Of a stretch of 43,970 nt of DNA, positions 1 to 8,190 are shown piece by piece. The notes under the pieces were generated by a model. That model did no database searches and was not told where the DNA came from. It was given only the letters and a program-made list of their open reading frames with translations. The stretch is from an uncultured Bacteroidota bacterium (GTDB taxonomy: Bacteria; Bacteroidota; Bacteroidia; Chitinophagales; UBA8649). The stretch's first letter is position 1. Each line of letters opens with the position of its first letter. Position numbers and translations under genes: made by a program. Location: NCBI GenBank assembly GCA_937139485.1, contig CAKZQD010000173.1:1-43970 (forward strand). Direction: 5' to 3'.

Positions 1-2
1 AT

Positions 3-125
3 GTACAAGCTTTAGTTAAATCTGAGAGGTCTTATTTGTTTTTTATAGAGTTGAACAAACTTTATCCTTACTTTGAATTAAAAGAACGACATCGCCATAA
101 TATATATAGAAAATTATTCACTTAA
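3..125 (+). CDS. C-terminal end of an unidentified protein (5' end outside window)
   Basis: Frame 3 is open from the window edge to a TAA at 123-125 and encodes about 40 residues ending in RHRHNIYRKLFT. The piece is rich in Lys, Arg and aromatic residues (SYLFFIELNKLYPYFELK). It runs in the same direction as ligA, which starts 59 bases later. I do not recognise the family and the fragment is too short to assign. It is listed because it is the only long frame open at the edge; it could also be a chance open frame. Confidence 0.4.
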   Translation, partial: VQALVKSERSYLFFIELNKLYPYFELKERHRHNIYRKLFT

Positions 126-168
126 AAAATTAGTTTTAAATAAATGCGCTCACAAAACACAAAACCAT

Positions 169-176
169 TATTTTTA
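169..176 (+). promoter_or_regulatory. Possible -7 element of ligA
   Basis: TATTTTTA matches the Bacteroidota -7 consensus TAnnTTTG at seven of eight positions and lies 8 bases before the ligA ATG. Transcription would start almost at the start codon. No clear -33 TTG is seen at the expected distance, so support is weak. Confidence 0.25.
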
Positions 177-184
177 CAAAACTT

Positions 185-2293
185 ATGAATACAGATGCCG
201 CAATAAAACAGAAAGTAACAGATTTATTAAACAGAGAACTTGTAAAAGAAGACTTAAATCAAATTAAGGAAGTTATTTCTTATTTAGATCAAAAATATTA
301 TGTTGATTCTGAAACCTTAGTAGAAGATTTTGAATACGATAAACTTTTTGATGCAGTAAAAAAGATTGAAACAAATTTCCCTGAATTAGTTACAGAAAAT
401 TCACCAACTCAGCGTGTAGCAAAAGCTCTAAGTTCAGACTTTTCTACAGTAGTTCATTCTGTTCCAATGCTGTCTTTAAATAAAAGCTATAATAATGAAG
501 ATATAGAAAGCTTTGATGAAAGCCTTAGAAAATTGGTATCTGAAGACGAAAAAATTTCTTATAGCATAGAACCAAAATTTGATGGTTCTAGTATTGCACT
601 TCTTTACGAAAATGATGTTTTGGTAAGAGCAGCCACCAGAGGTGATGGAACGGAAGGTGAAGATATTACACAAAATGCTAAAATGATTTCAAATATTCCT
701 CAAAAAGTTAATTTTTCAAAGTTTGGAATTTCAAAAATTGAACTAAGGGGAGAAGTGGTAATAGAACACGGTGTTTTTAAAAACCTAAACGAAGCTAGAG
801 AAAAAGAAGGTTTAAAAGTCTTTGAAAATTCAAGAAACACAGCTTCTGGTTCTTTAAGAATGAAAGATCCAAACGAAGTTGCCAAAAGAGGATTGGAGGC
901 GTTTATTTACCAAGTAGGTTATATGCTAGACTTAAATGGAGACGATATTCTCAATACTAAATTTGAAGGGCAATCAGATATTATATCTTGGTTAGGGGAG
1001 CTGGGTTTTCAAGTTCCAAAAGAAGAAACAGCCGTATTTAGCAAAGTACAAGATGTTATTAATTTTTGTTTTGGTTGGGAAGAAAAACGAAATAATTACA
1101 ATTATGAAATAGATGGAATGGTAATTAAGTTGAATAATATTCGGCTACAAAATGTGGTTGGGCATACAGCACACCATCCAAGATGGGCAATTGCATTTAA
1201 ATTTAAAGCCCGCCAAGCCACCACACAGCTTTTAAATATAGAATATCAAGTAGGAAGAACAGGAGCAGTTACGCCTGTAGCCAAATTAGATCCAGTTCGC
1301 TTGGCTGGTGTTACAGTTTCTTCGGTTTCGCTTCATAATGAAGAGTTTATTAAAGAAAAAGATATTCATATCAATGATTTTGTATTTGTAGAGCGTGCTG
1401 GAGATGTTATACCATATATTTCTGGAGTAGATTTAAAAAGAAGAAAAGATACAAAAGAAGTCGTTTTTCCAAAACAATGCCCTTCTTGCCAAGCAGCTTT
1501 AAGTAAACCAGAAAATGAAGCTATTTGGCGATGCGAAAACCTAGATTGTTCAGCACAAGTAGAAGAGCGTATTATACATTTTGTTTCCAAAGGCGCAATG
1601 AATATTGACGGTTTAGGAAAAGACATCGTGAAACGGTTTATAAGCGAAGGGTTTTTAGAAACGGTGGAAGATATTTATGAGTTGCCAAATAAAGAAAAAG
1701 AAATTTTAGCTTTAGAAGGTTGGAAAGAAAAATCTTTTCAAAATTTAAAAATAAGTATAGAAAACTCTAAAAATCAAGCAATTTGGCGTTTAATAGTTGG
1801 GCTAGGTATAAGGCATATAGGAAGCACAACTGCAAAAAACTTAGCAAAACAAGTAAATTCTATTTTCGATTTTAAAAATTGGGAAAAAGAAAAACTGGAA
1901 GAGCTAGAAGATATAGGACCCAAAGTAGCAGAAAGTATTTCTTTGTTTTTTAATAATGAAAAAAATATTTTATTACTTCAAAAGTTGGCAGAATTAGGAC
2001 TTAAAACTGAAAAAACTCAAGAAGATTTAAAACCACTTTCTAGTGATGCTTTAGCAGGAAGTACATTTTTATTTACAGGAACACTAACATTGTTTTCTAG
2101 AACAAATGCAAAAGAGTTAGTAGAAGAAAATGGTGGAAAAAACATTAGTTCGGTAAGTAAAAATTTAAACTATTTAGTAGTTGGCGAAAAAGCTGGTTCA
2201 AAACTAAAAAAAGCAGAAAAAATTAATAAAGATGCAGACCAAACTATTATCAAAATAATTTCTGAGCAAGAATTTTTAGATTTAATAGCTTAG
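185..2293 (+). CDS. ligA: NAD-dependent DNA ligase LigA
   Basis: Seals 3'-OH/5'-phosphate nicks in duplex DNA during replication and repair, using NAD+ as adenylate donor. At 702 residues it is slightly longer than the usual 670 or so. The N-terminal Ia region has the paired-Tyr, Asp and SPTQRV features of NAD ligases. The adenylation motif is KFDG with the nucleophile Lys131. The OB-fold follows, then a Cys4 zinc finger (Cys432, 435, 450, 455), helix-hairpin-helix repeats with GLGIRHIG and EDIGPKVAESI, and a C-terminal BRCT domain from about residue 620 (FLFTGTL). All expected domains are present, so the enzyme should be functional. The gene is convergent with the ureohydrolase-like gene. 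The ATG at 185 begins at the normal Ia domain; no Shine-Dalgarno is seen, as is common in this phylum. Confidence 0.97.
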   Translation: MNTDAAIKQKVTDLLNRELVKEDLNQIKEVISYLDQKYYVDSETLVEDFEYDKLFDAVKKIETNFPELVTENSPTQRVAKALSSDFSTVVHSVPMLSLNKSYNNEDIESFDESLRKLVSEDEKISYSIEPKFDGSSIALLYENDVLVRAATRGDGTEGEDITQNAKMISNIPQKVNFSKFGISKIELRGEVVIEHGVFKNLNEAREKEGLKVFENSRNTASGSLRMKDPNEVAKRGLEAFIYQVGYMLDLNGDDILNTKFEGQSDIISWLGELGFQVPKEETAVFSKVQDVINFCFGWEEKRNNYNYEIDGMVIKLNNIRLQNVVGHTAHHPRWAIAFKFKARQATTQLLNIEYQVGRTGAVTPVAKLDPVRLAGVTVSSVSLHNEEFIKEKDIHINDFVFVERAGDVIPYISGVDLKRRKDTKEVVFPKQCPSCQAALSKPENEAIWRCENLDCSAQVEERIIHFVSKGAMNIDGLGKDIVKRFISEGFLETVEDIYELPNKEKEILALEGWKEKSFQNLKISIENSKNQAIWRLIVGLGIRHIGSTTAKNLAKQVNSIFDFKNWEKEKLEELEDIGPKVAESISLFFNNEKNILLLQKLAELGLKTEKTQEDLKPLSSDALAGSTFLFTGTLTLFSRTNAKELVEENGGKNISSVSKNLNYLVVGEKAGSKLKKAEKINKDADQTIIKIISEQEFLDLIA

Positions 2294-2326
2294 CATGTTT
2301 GCACATATTGTTATAAAAAAAAATGG

Positions 2327-3475
2327 TTAATTTGCTAGTCGAGCATAAGCTCTCATCCATTTATCTGGTAGCTCATCGTTAAGTGCTGTTTGGTAATCTT
2401 TATAACTACACGGCAAATATTTTTTTTCTGTTTCACCATTTGGTACTTCCATCCACCAACGGTTGCTAAAGTTACTTTTCCAAAATGTAATTTCGTTATC
2501 GGCACTTTCTAGGCGTACAAAATATTGCATAAAGTTTTGGTTTTCTTCAGAAGGAAAGTCTGGTTTTCTACCAGTAAAACCTTCTATAAAATACCATATA
2601 ATTTGGCTGGCTTGTTTTGCGCCTTGGTTATTAGTATCGAAATATGGATTCATTTCAAATAAACCAAAAGAACTCAATTTGTTACTAAAACCAGCAAAAC
2701 GAGATATTTGACAAGCTTCCTCACCAGAAAAACCATTTGGAGAAGTCGCAGCATTGGCAGGGCATTCAGAACTTTTAAGCGAAGACATGTCTAAGCTTAA
2801 CATATCGGCTCCTCTTAAAAAAGGTTCTACTTCTAAAATATCTTTTCTTATTTCGCCTAGTCTTAAAGCTTCAAAATTAAGCGATTCTAAAGTATCAATG
2901 TTTTTAGGATTGTTATAAAAAGCTTGATGACCTAGATGCGTAATGCTGTTTAAAAAATTTGGCTCATGATTAATAATATGCCATAAAAAAGATGAAGAAT
3001 TTACTATTTCTGTTTCTAAAACATCTATTTTTTCATCTACAACAACTATTTCGGCAGGGTTCAACTTGTTTTCATAAGCTAAATATTGTCCATAAGTTAA
3101 ATCGTGTCCGCCGCCTATTATTATTACTACTATTTCTTTTTCAAACAGATATTTTATTACTTCTTTTAATGCTATTTGAGAATCTTTAACTGTAGCTCCG
3201 TTTTTTATATCGCCTAAATCTATAATTTTTGGCATATCAAAATGAACATACAATTCATAAAGTTCTGTTCTAATATGGTTCACTCCTTTACCACATCCAT
3301 GGTTGTCAGAAGAAGACCTATCTTCTTCAATACCTACTATTGCAAGTTTGTAATCGTCTATATTAAAATCAGAACCATCATTAAATGTTATATGTTTTCC
3401 CATTTGAAAACTCGACCATTCTTTGTTTGGTTTTTTTATGTTTTTATAAGAAATAGCTTGTAAAAAATCTAGCAT
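2327..3475 (-). CDS. Ureohydrolase-fold (arginase/formimidoylglutamase family) protein with degraded metal site
   Basis: 382 residues with the arginase/agmatinase/formimidoylglutamase fold. The first motif IIGGGHDLTYG keeps metal ligand His124. The second motif, normally DAHxD, reads DEKID: Asp147 and Asp151 remain but the central His is Lys149. The third motif, normally SxDxDxxDP, reads SLDMSSL: Asp229 remains but the second Asp is Ser231. Active members bind two Mn ions with six side chains, and at least two are lost here, so a normal binuclear hydrolase reaction is doubtful. Proteins of this kind are often named formimidoylglutamase in Bacteroidota; I would not transfer the activity. Residues 40-110 and the C-terminal 100 are specific to this group. 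It is transcribed alone, convergent with ligA, and separated from the upstream M48 gene by a terminator. Confidence 0.8.
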   Translation of the reverse strand: MLDFLQAISYKNIKKPNKEWSSFQMGKHITFNDGSDFNIDDYKLAIVGIEEDRSSSDNHGCGKGVNHIRTELYELYVHFDMPKIIDLGDIKNGATVKDSQIALKEVIKYLFEKEIVVIIIGGGHDLTYGQYLAYENKLNPAEIVVVDEKIDVLETEIVNSSSFLWHIINHEPNFLNSITHLGHQAFYNNPKNIDTLESLNFEALRLGEIRKDILEVEPFLRGADMLSLDMSSLKSSECPANAATSPNGFSGEEACQISRFAGFSNKLSSFGLFEMNPYFDTNNQGAKQASQIIWYFIEGFTGRKPDFPSEENQNFMQYFVRLESADNEITFWKSNFSNRWWMEVPNGETEKKYLPCSYKDYQTALNDELPDKWMRAYARLAN

Positions 3476-3492
3476 AGTAAAAGTTTAAGATT

Positions 3493-3500
3493 TAAAGATA
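3493..3500 (-). promoter_or_regulatory. Possible -7 element of the ureohydrolase-like gene
   Basis: On the minus strand this reads TATCTTTA, one mismatch from TAnnTTTG, and lies about 17 bases before the start codon. The upstream half of the promoter is not convincing. Confidence 0.25.
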
Positions 3501-3609
3501 AAATTTGAACTAGAAAAATTGTGAAAGATTAGCAACTACATATCTTAAATACTTGGTGCATAGTCAAGAAAAAAAGACAATAAATTTTACTTCATCTATT
3601 TTAGAAACT

Positions 3610-3649
3610 AAAAAGACCTGATAAACTTTTGCTTATCAGGTCTTTTTTT
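3610..3649 (-). terminator. Rho-independent terminator of the DUF456-M48 operon (possibly bidirectional)
   Basis: A perfect 10-bp stem, GACCTGATAA at 3615-3624 and TTATCAGGTC at 3633-3642, has an 8-base loop. It is flanked by an A-run on the left and a T-run on the right, so it can act on either strand. It lies just past the M48 stop codon and upstream of the next minus-strand gene, where a terminator is expected. Confidence 0.9.
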
Positions 3650-3670
3650 AGTTTTATTTCTTAGTGTATA

Positions 3671-4480
3671 TTAAAACATTGCTTGAAAATCAGTATAAGG
3701 AACGCCACTTACTACATCTGGATTTTCTAAGTCTTCACTACAAGTCAATGCATCTGCATCTGCATTAATATTTGCTACTCTATTTTCTGGATTTGGGTGC
3801 GTGCTTAAAAAAGCTGGTGTACTAGAAGTTCCAATTTTTTCAAAGAATCTAGCTGCTCCTGCTGCGTCATAAGCTGTAGGACAAAGATAATCTACAGAGT
3901 ATTTGTCTGCTTCTTTTTCATCTGCTCTACTAAATGCCAAACTTGTTAATGAAGCGGCAACATTTCCTAATAGCTCACCATTTTGACCTGTAGTACTAGA
4001 TAATAAGCTAAGTAAAATATCTAAACCATATTGTTGTTGCAATTGGCTAGAAGAATGTCTTCTATCTGCGTGTGCCATTTCGTGCCCCATAACACCAGCT
4101 AATGAAGAAGAGTTTTTTAAATATTTAATTAAACCTGTGTAAACATATATGTAACCGCCTGGCGTACAAAATGCATTCAATGTACTATCGTCATCAATAA
4201 TGTTTAGTTCCCAAGCAAACTCATCTTTAAAAGTAACTGCTCCACCAGCCAAAATTTGGTCTCTCATAGTATTTAAATAGTTGTAAGCCGCAGCGTTTGA
4301 AGATCTATCTAAAATAGTAAATTCACCGCTAGATTTTATTTCAGCATCAACTTTTGCTCCTAAATCTACATCATCTTGTACTGAAAACAAGAAAACTCCT
4401 GTACCGTTTTTTTTACAACTAGTAAATAAGCCAAGTACTAAAGTAAAGCATAAAAAAAGTGTAATTTTATTCATATTCAT
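3671..4480 (-). CDS. M48 family metalloprotease, lipoprotein
   Basis: 269 residues. A lipoprotein signal peptide ends in LFTSC with Cys22 as the lipidated residue, so the mature enzyme is membrane-anchored on the periplasmic side. The zinc motif is HEMAH (His133, Glu134, His137). The third ligand is Glu190 in the EKEADKYSVDYL segment, the usual M48 arrangement. Near the C-terminus, STHPNPENRVANI is the typical M48 closing motif. The architecture is that of BepA/LoiP-like periplasmic proteases involved in outer-membrane protein quality control; the actual substrate is unknown. It follows the DUF456 gene by 21 bases and is probably cotranscribed with it. Confidence 0.92.
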   Translation of the reverse strand: MNMNKITLFLCFTLVLGLFTSCKKNGTGVFLFSVQDDVDLGAKVDAEIKSSGEFTILDRSSNAAAYNYLNTMRDQILAGGAVTFKDEFAWELNIIDDDSTLNAFCTPGGYIYVYTGLIKYLKNSSSLAGVMGHEMAHADRRHSSSQLQQQYGLDILLSLLSSTTGQNGELLGNVAASLTSLAFSRADEKEADKYSVDYLCPTAYDAAGAARFFEKIGTSSTPAFLSTHPNPENRVANINADADALTCSEDLENPDVVSGVPYTDFQAMF

Positions 4481-4501
4481 AGTTTTTATTTGTGTACAAA
4501 A

Positions 4502-5035
4502 TTAAAAAATAATTGCAAATACTTTGTATAAAAATGCAATTAGAATTAAAACAACAACAATTATCTTGCCAAGCGTGCCTGCCAAAAAGCCTATTAAACT
4601 TCCTATTGCAGATCGTAGCGCAATGGTATTGTTATTTTTAGCATATTTTTCGCCTATAAAAGCACCTAAAAATGGACCAAGCAATAGCAGTAAAAATCCA
4701 AAACCTGATGTAAAAAAAGTTATAACTACTCCCAATATCAAGCCTATAGTACTTCCTCTTACGCCATGTTTTGTGCCTCCAAATTTTTTAGTACCAAGTA
4801 TAGGTACAAAATAATCTGCTAGTGCTATTACTATAGTAAGTAAAATTAAAATAGACAAAGTATACCAGCTATATTTTCCACCATCTAAACCAAAATGAAC
4901 CAAAAATATAGAAACCAAGGCAATAGGTGGACCAGGAATTGCGGGCATTATACTACCTACAAAACCTAAGACTATGAGTGTGATACCTAAAACAATAATT
5001 CCAGACATACCCAATATTTCAAAAAAATGCTCCAT
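4502..5035 (-). CDS. DUF456 family small membrane protein
   Basis: 177 residues, nearly all hydrophobic, with about four to five membrane helices. Gly-rich stretches such as GFVGSIMPAIPGPP and GPFLGAFIGEK are the signature of the DUF456 family, whose function is unknown. The first conserved block (residues 10-50) and the second Gly-rich block (residues 85-135) form the internal repeat typical of the family. It is the first gene of a two-gene operon with the M48 lipoprotein protease. Both products act at the envelope, which hints at a stress or quality-control role, but this is inference. It diverges from the GH3 fusion gene. Confidence 0.88.
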   Translation of the reverse strand: MEHFFEILGMSGIIVLGITLIVLGFVGSIMPAIPGPPIALVSIFLVHFGLDGGKYSWYTLSILILLTIVIALADYFVPILGTKKFGGTKHGVRGSTIGLILGVVITFFTSGFGFLLLLLGPFLGAFIGEKYAKNNNTIALRSAIGSLIGFLAGTLGKIIVVVLILIAFLYKVFAIIF

Positions 5036-5069
5036 TTTTAAATCTAAAAATTATATAAATTTACTCTTA

Positions 5070-5077
5070 CAAAAGTA
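5070..5077 (-). promoter_or_regulatory. -7 promoter element of the DUF456-M48 operon
   Basis: The minus strand reads TACTTTTG, an exact match to the Bacteroidota -7 consensus TAnnTTTG, about 35 bases before the DUF456 start codon. A TTG further upstream is at non-consensus spacing. Confidence 0.5.
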
Positions 5078-5209
5078 TAAAACTAAAGTCAACATTCATT
5101 TTTTTTCATTATGCACACTAAAGTGTTTACTGCTTTTGTGAAATTTAGCACGATTTTAGTAATAATTAAGATAAATTTACATTCTACCTTTAAATATTTT
5201 AAACATATT

Positions 5210-8134
5210 ATGCTTTACAGAGCCTTTTTTATATTATTTATTTTTGTTTTTAGTTTTGGTGTATTTGGTTTTCAACAAACAAATATGTGGCAAAATAAAG
5301 AGAATATTCAAAACTTGATAAAAGAAAGATCTTGGGTAGACTCTGTAATAAATACAATGACGCTCGAAGAAAAAATTGGCCAATTTTTTACGGCATCTGT
5401 TTATACAAATAAAGACAATACGCACAAACAAGAAATTTATTCTTTAATAAAAGAACATCATGTTGGTGGTTTATTGTTTTTTAAAGGTCACCCTACAACA
5501 CAAGCAAACTGGGTAAACGGTTTTCAACAAAGTTCTAAAATACCTTTAATGGTTTCTATAGATGGCGAATGGGGAATAAATATGCGATTGGATAGCACTA
5601 TTAAATATCCAAGGCAATTGACACTTGGTGCTATACAAGACAATCAGTTGATTTATAAAATGGGAAAACGAATTGCCGAAGAGTGTAGAGCAGTTGGTAT
5701 TACAGTAAATTTAGCTCCTGTTTTAGATGTAAATAATAATCCAGATAATCCTGTAATAAATGATAGAAGTTTTGGTGAAGATAAGTTTAATGTAGCACTA
5801 AAAGGCTTGGCTTATACGCACGGAATGCAAGATGCAAATGTAATGGCAGTTGGGAAACACTTCCCAGGCCATGGAGATACCAATGCAGATTCTCATAAAA
5901 CACTTCCTGTTATTAATCATAATATCGAAAGGCTAAACAATGTAGAACTTTACCCTTTTAAAACCTTATTTGCCAATAATATGATGGGTGTAATGGCTGC
6001 TCATTTACATATTCCAGCTTTAGATGATAGAGAAAACAGAGCCGTTTCATTATCAAAAAAAGTTACAACATATTTATTGAAAGATAGTCTTGGTTTTAAA
6101 GGTCTGGTATTTTCAGATGCTTTAAATATGAAAGGTGTAAGTGCTTTTTTTGCTCCCGGAGAAGTAGACAAAGAAGCATTTTTAGCTGGAAATGATATAC
6201 TTTTATTTTCTGAAGATATTCCTAGAGGCATTAGCTTAATAAAAAAAGCAGTTACAGATAATGTTATTTCTGAAAGCTATATAGATGAAAGGCTGAGAAA
6301 AGTTTTATCAAGTAAATTTAAATTAGACTTAACCGAAACAACTTTAATTTCTACCCAAAACCTTAACAAATACCTTACAGATTCTGAAGGCCTAAACATA
6401 CAAAAACAACTTTTTGAAAAAGCAATTACTTTGGTTTCTAATAAAGAAAAATTAGTACCATTAGATTGGAATAAAAATCCTAAAACAGCTTCACTTAGTA
6501 TAGGAAAATCTACTTCTTCTGGTTTGCTAAAAACTATTTCTGCTTACGGAAAAGTAGATGCATTTAGCACTAGTAATTATAGCTTAGAAAAACTTTCTAA
6601 ATACGATCAAGTTATTATTCCAGTGTTTAGTATGAGCAGGTACTCTTCTAAAAACTATGGTTTTTCAGAATCTGAATTAAAAATTATTAAAGATATTGAA
6701 GCAAAAACTAAAGTAATTTTAGTGCTTTTTGGTTCGCCTTATAGTTTGAAATATTTCAATGATTTTGAAAACATAATTGTTGCCTACGAAGAAAACAATA
6801 TAACAGAAATGGCTGTTGCTAATATTTTAGTTGGCAACTTAGGCGTAAGCGGAAAACTGCCAGTTTCTAGTGGTGATTTTACTTCTGGAATGGGTTTAGA
6901 GCTAGTTTCTAGCGAAAAAATGAAATATATAAGTCCAAAAGATTTAAATATAAAAACTGGATATTTAGAAAAAATAGATAGCATAATGAATGCCGCCATT
7001 AAAGGAGAGGCAACACCCGGAGGACAAATATTGATAGCAAAAGCTGGACAAATTTTTTACAATAAAGCCTTTGGATATTTTGATTATGAAAAAAAGCAAA
7101 AAGTAACACCGTCTTCTATATATGATGTTGCATCTATAACCAAAGTTGCAGCTACTACATTGTCTATAATGCGTTTGCAAGAGCAAGGTAAAATTGAATT
7201 GAAAAAGACTATTGGAGATTATTTGCCCGAGTTTAAAAGTACAGATATTGCAGACGTAAATTTAGAATCTATATTGCTACACCAGTCTGGCTTACCTGGT
7301 TGGATTCCTTTTTATATGCGCACCATGAAAGATTCTTTGTATGGAAAATGGTATCAAACCAGACCAAATGAAGAATTTTGTATACAAGTAGCAGACAATA
7401 TGTATATGTGTGCAGACTCTACTGGTGTAATTTGGGATATCATTGGAAGACAAGGCGTAAAAGAAAACCCAAAGTACAGATATAGCGATATTGGCTTTTA
7501 TATTTTGAGAAGAATTATAGAAAATGTTAGCAAACAACCAATAGAAAAATATGTAGACGAACAGTTTTATAAACCACTTGGCTTAAATCATACTACATAT
7601 TTACCTTTAAAAAAGTTTGCTAAAAATCAAATAGTTCCTTCAGAAGACGATAAATATTTTAGAAACCAAAGAATACAAGGACACGTTCACGATATGGGAG
7701 CAGCTATGCTTGGTGGCGTTAGCGGACACGCAGGCATTTTTTCAAACACGCAAGATTTGGCGGTAATTCTTCAAATGCTTTTAAATAAAGGATATTATAA
7801 CGGTGTTCGATTTTTTAAACCAGAAACTATTGCATATTTTACATCTCCAAAATATATAGATAATAGAAGAGGGCTTGGTTTTGATAAGCCTGTTAGAGAA
7901 AGAGATGGTTCTGGGCCAACATCAGATTTATGTTCTTTTGAAACCTATGGACACTCGGGTTTTACAGGTTGTGTAATGTGGGCAGATCCAAAATACGACT
8001 TAATATATGTTTTCTTGTCTAATAGAACTTTTCCTACTATGGACAATAAAAAACTCATTAGTAAAAATGTGAGAACCAATATTCAAGATGCTATTTATAA
8101 CGCTATTGGTGTTAAAAGTGAAAGTGTAAATTAA
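5210..8134 (+). CDS. GH3 beta-N-acetylhexosaminidase (NagZ-type) fused to a class C beta-lactamase-like serine hydrolase
   Basis: 974 residues from the ATG at 5210. An upstream in-frame ATG at 5111 exists, but the residues starting MLYRAFFILFIFVF form a clean signal peptide, so 5210 is preferred. Residues 40-400 are a GH3 TIM barrel with the NagZ signature KHFPGHGDTNADSH (Lys216 onwards, containing the His/Asp acid-base dyad) and a nucleophile Asp303 in FSDALNM. A GH3 C-terminal alpha/beta domain follows to about residue 590. Residues 610-974 are a penicillin-binding/esterase fold with the Ser642-Ile-Thr-Lys645 motif and a YSD (second motif) in KYRYSDIGFY. NagZ enzymes remove GlcNAc from peptidoglycan fragments, and the second domain could act on peptide or ester parts. 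This fusion is known in Bacteroidota. Likely periplasmic cell-wall turnover. Confidence 0.92.
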   Translation: MLYRAFFILFIFVFSFGVFGFQQTNMWQNKENIQNLIKERSWVDSVINTMTLEEKIGQFFTASVYTNKDNTHKQEIYSLIKEHHVGGLLFFKGHPTTQANWVNGFQQSSKIPLMVSIDGEWGINMRLDSTIKYPRQLTLGAIQDNQLIYKMGKRIAEECRAVGITVNLAPVLDVNNNPDNPVINDRSFGEDKFNVALKGLAYTHGMQDANVMAVGKHFPGHGDTNADSHKTLPVINHNIERLNNVELYPFKTLFANNMMGVMAAHLHIPALDDRENRAVSLSKKVTTYLLKDSLGFKGLVFSDALNMKGVSAFFAPGEVDKEAFLAGNDILLFSEDIPRGISLIKKAVTDNVISESYIDERLRKVLSSKFKLDLTETTLISTQNLNKYLTDSEGLNIQKQLFEKAITLVSNKEKLVPLDWNKNPKTASLSIGKSTSSGLLKTISAYGKVDAFSTSNYSLEKLSKYDQVIIPVFSMSRYSSKNYGFSESELKIIKDIEAKTKVILVLFGSPYSLKYFNDFENIIVAYEENNITEMAVANILVGNLGVSGKLPVSSGDFTSGMGLELVSSEKMKYISPKDLNIKTGYLEKIDSIMNAAIKGEATPGGQILIAKAGQIFYNKAFGYFDYEKKQKVTPSSIYDVASITKVAATTLSIMRLQEQGKIELKKTIGDYLPEFKSTDIADVNLESILLHQSGLPGWIPFYMRTMKDSLYGKWYQTRPNEEFCIQVADNMYMCADSTGVIWDIIGRQGVKENPKYRYSDIGFYILRRIIENVSKQPIEKYVDEQFYKPLGLNHTTYLPLKKFAKNQIVPSEDDKYFRNQRIQGHVHDMGAAMLGGVSGHAGIFSNTQDLAVILQMLLNKGYYNGVRFFKPETIAYFTSPKYIDNRRGLGFDKPVRERDGSGPTSDLCSFETYGHSGFTGCVMWADPKYDLIYVFLSNRTFPTMDNKKLISKNVRTNIQDAIYNAIGVKSESVN

Positions 8135-8190
8135 TTAGAAATCTTTAGTAATCAATAAATTGCTGTGTTCAACTCATAAGTACAAAAAGC

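Noticed and set aside
5111..5209. 33-residue N-terminal extension of the GH3 fusion from an earlier ATG
   Set aside because: The extension is not signal-like as a whole, while a clean signal peptide starts at 5210; it would also place the start inside the likely promoter region.
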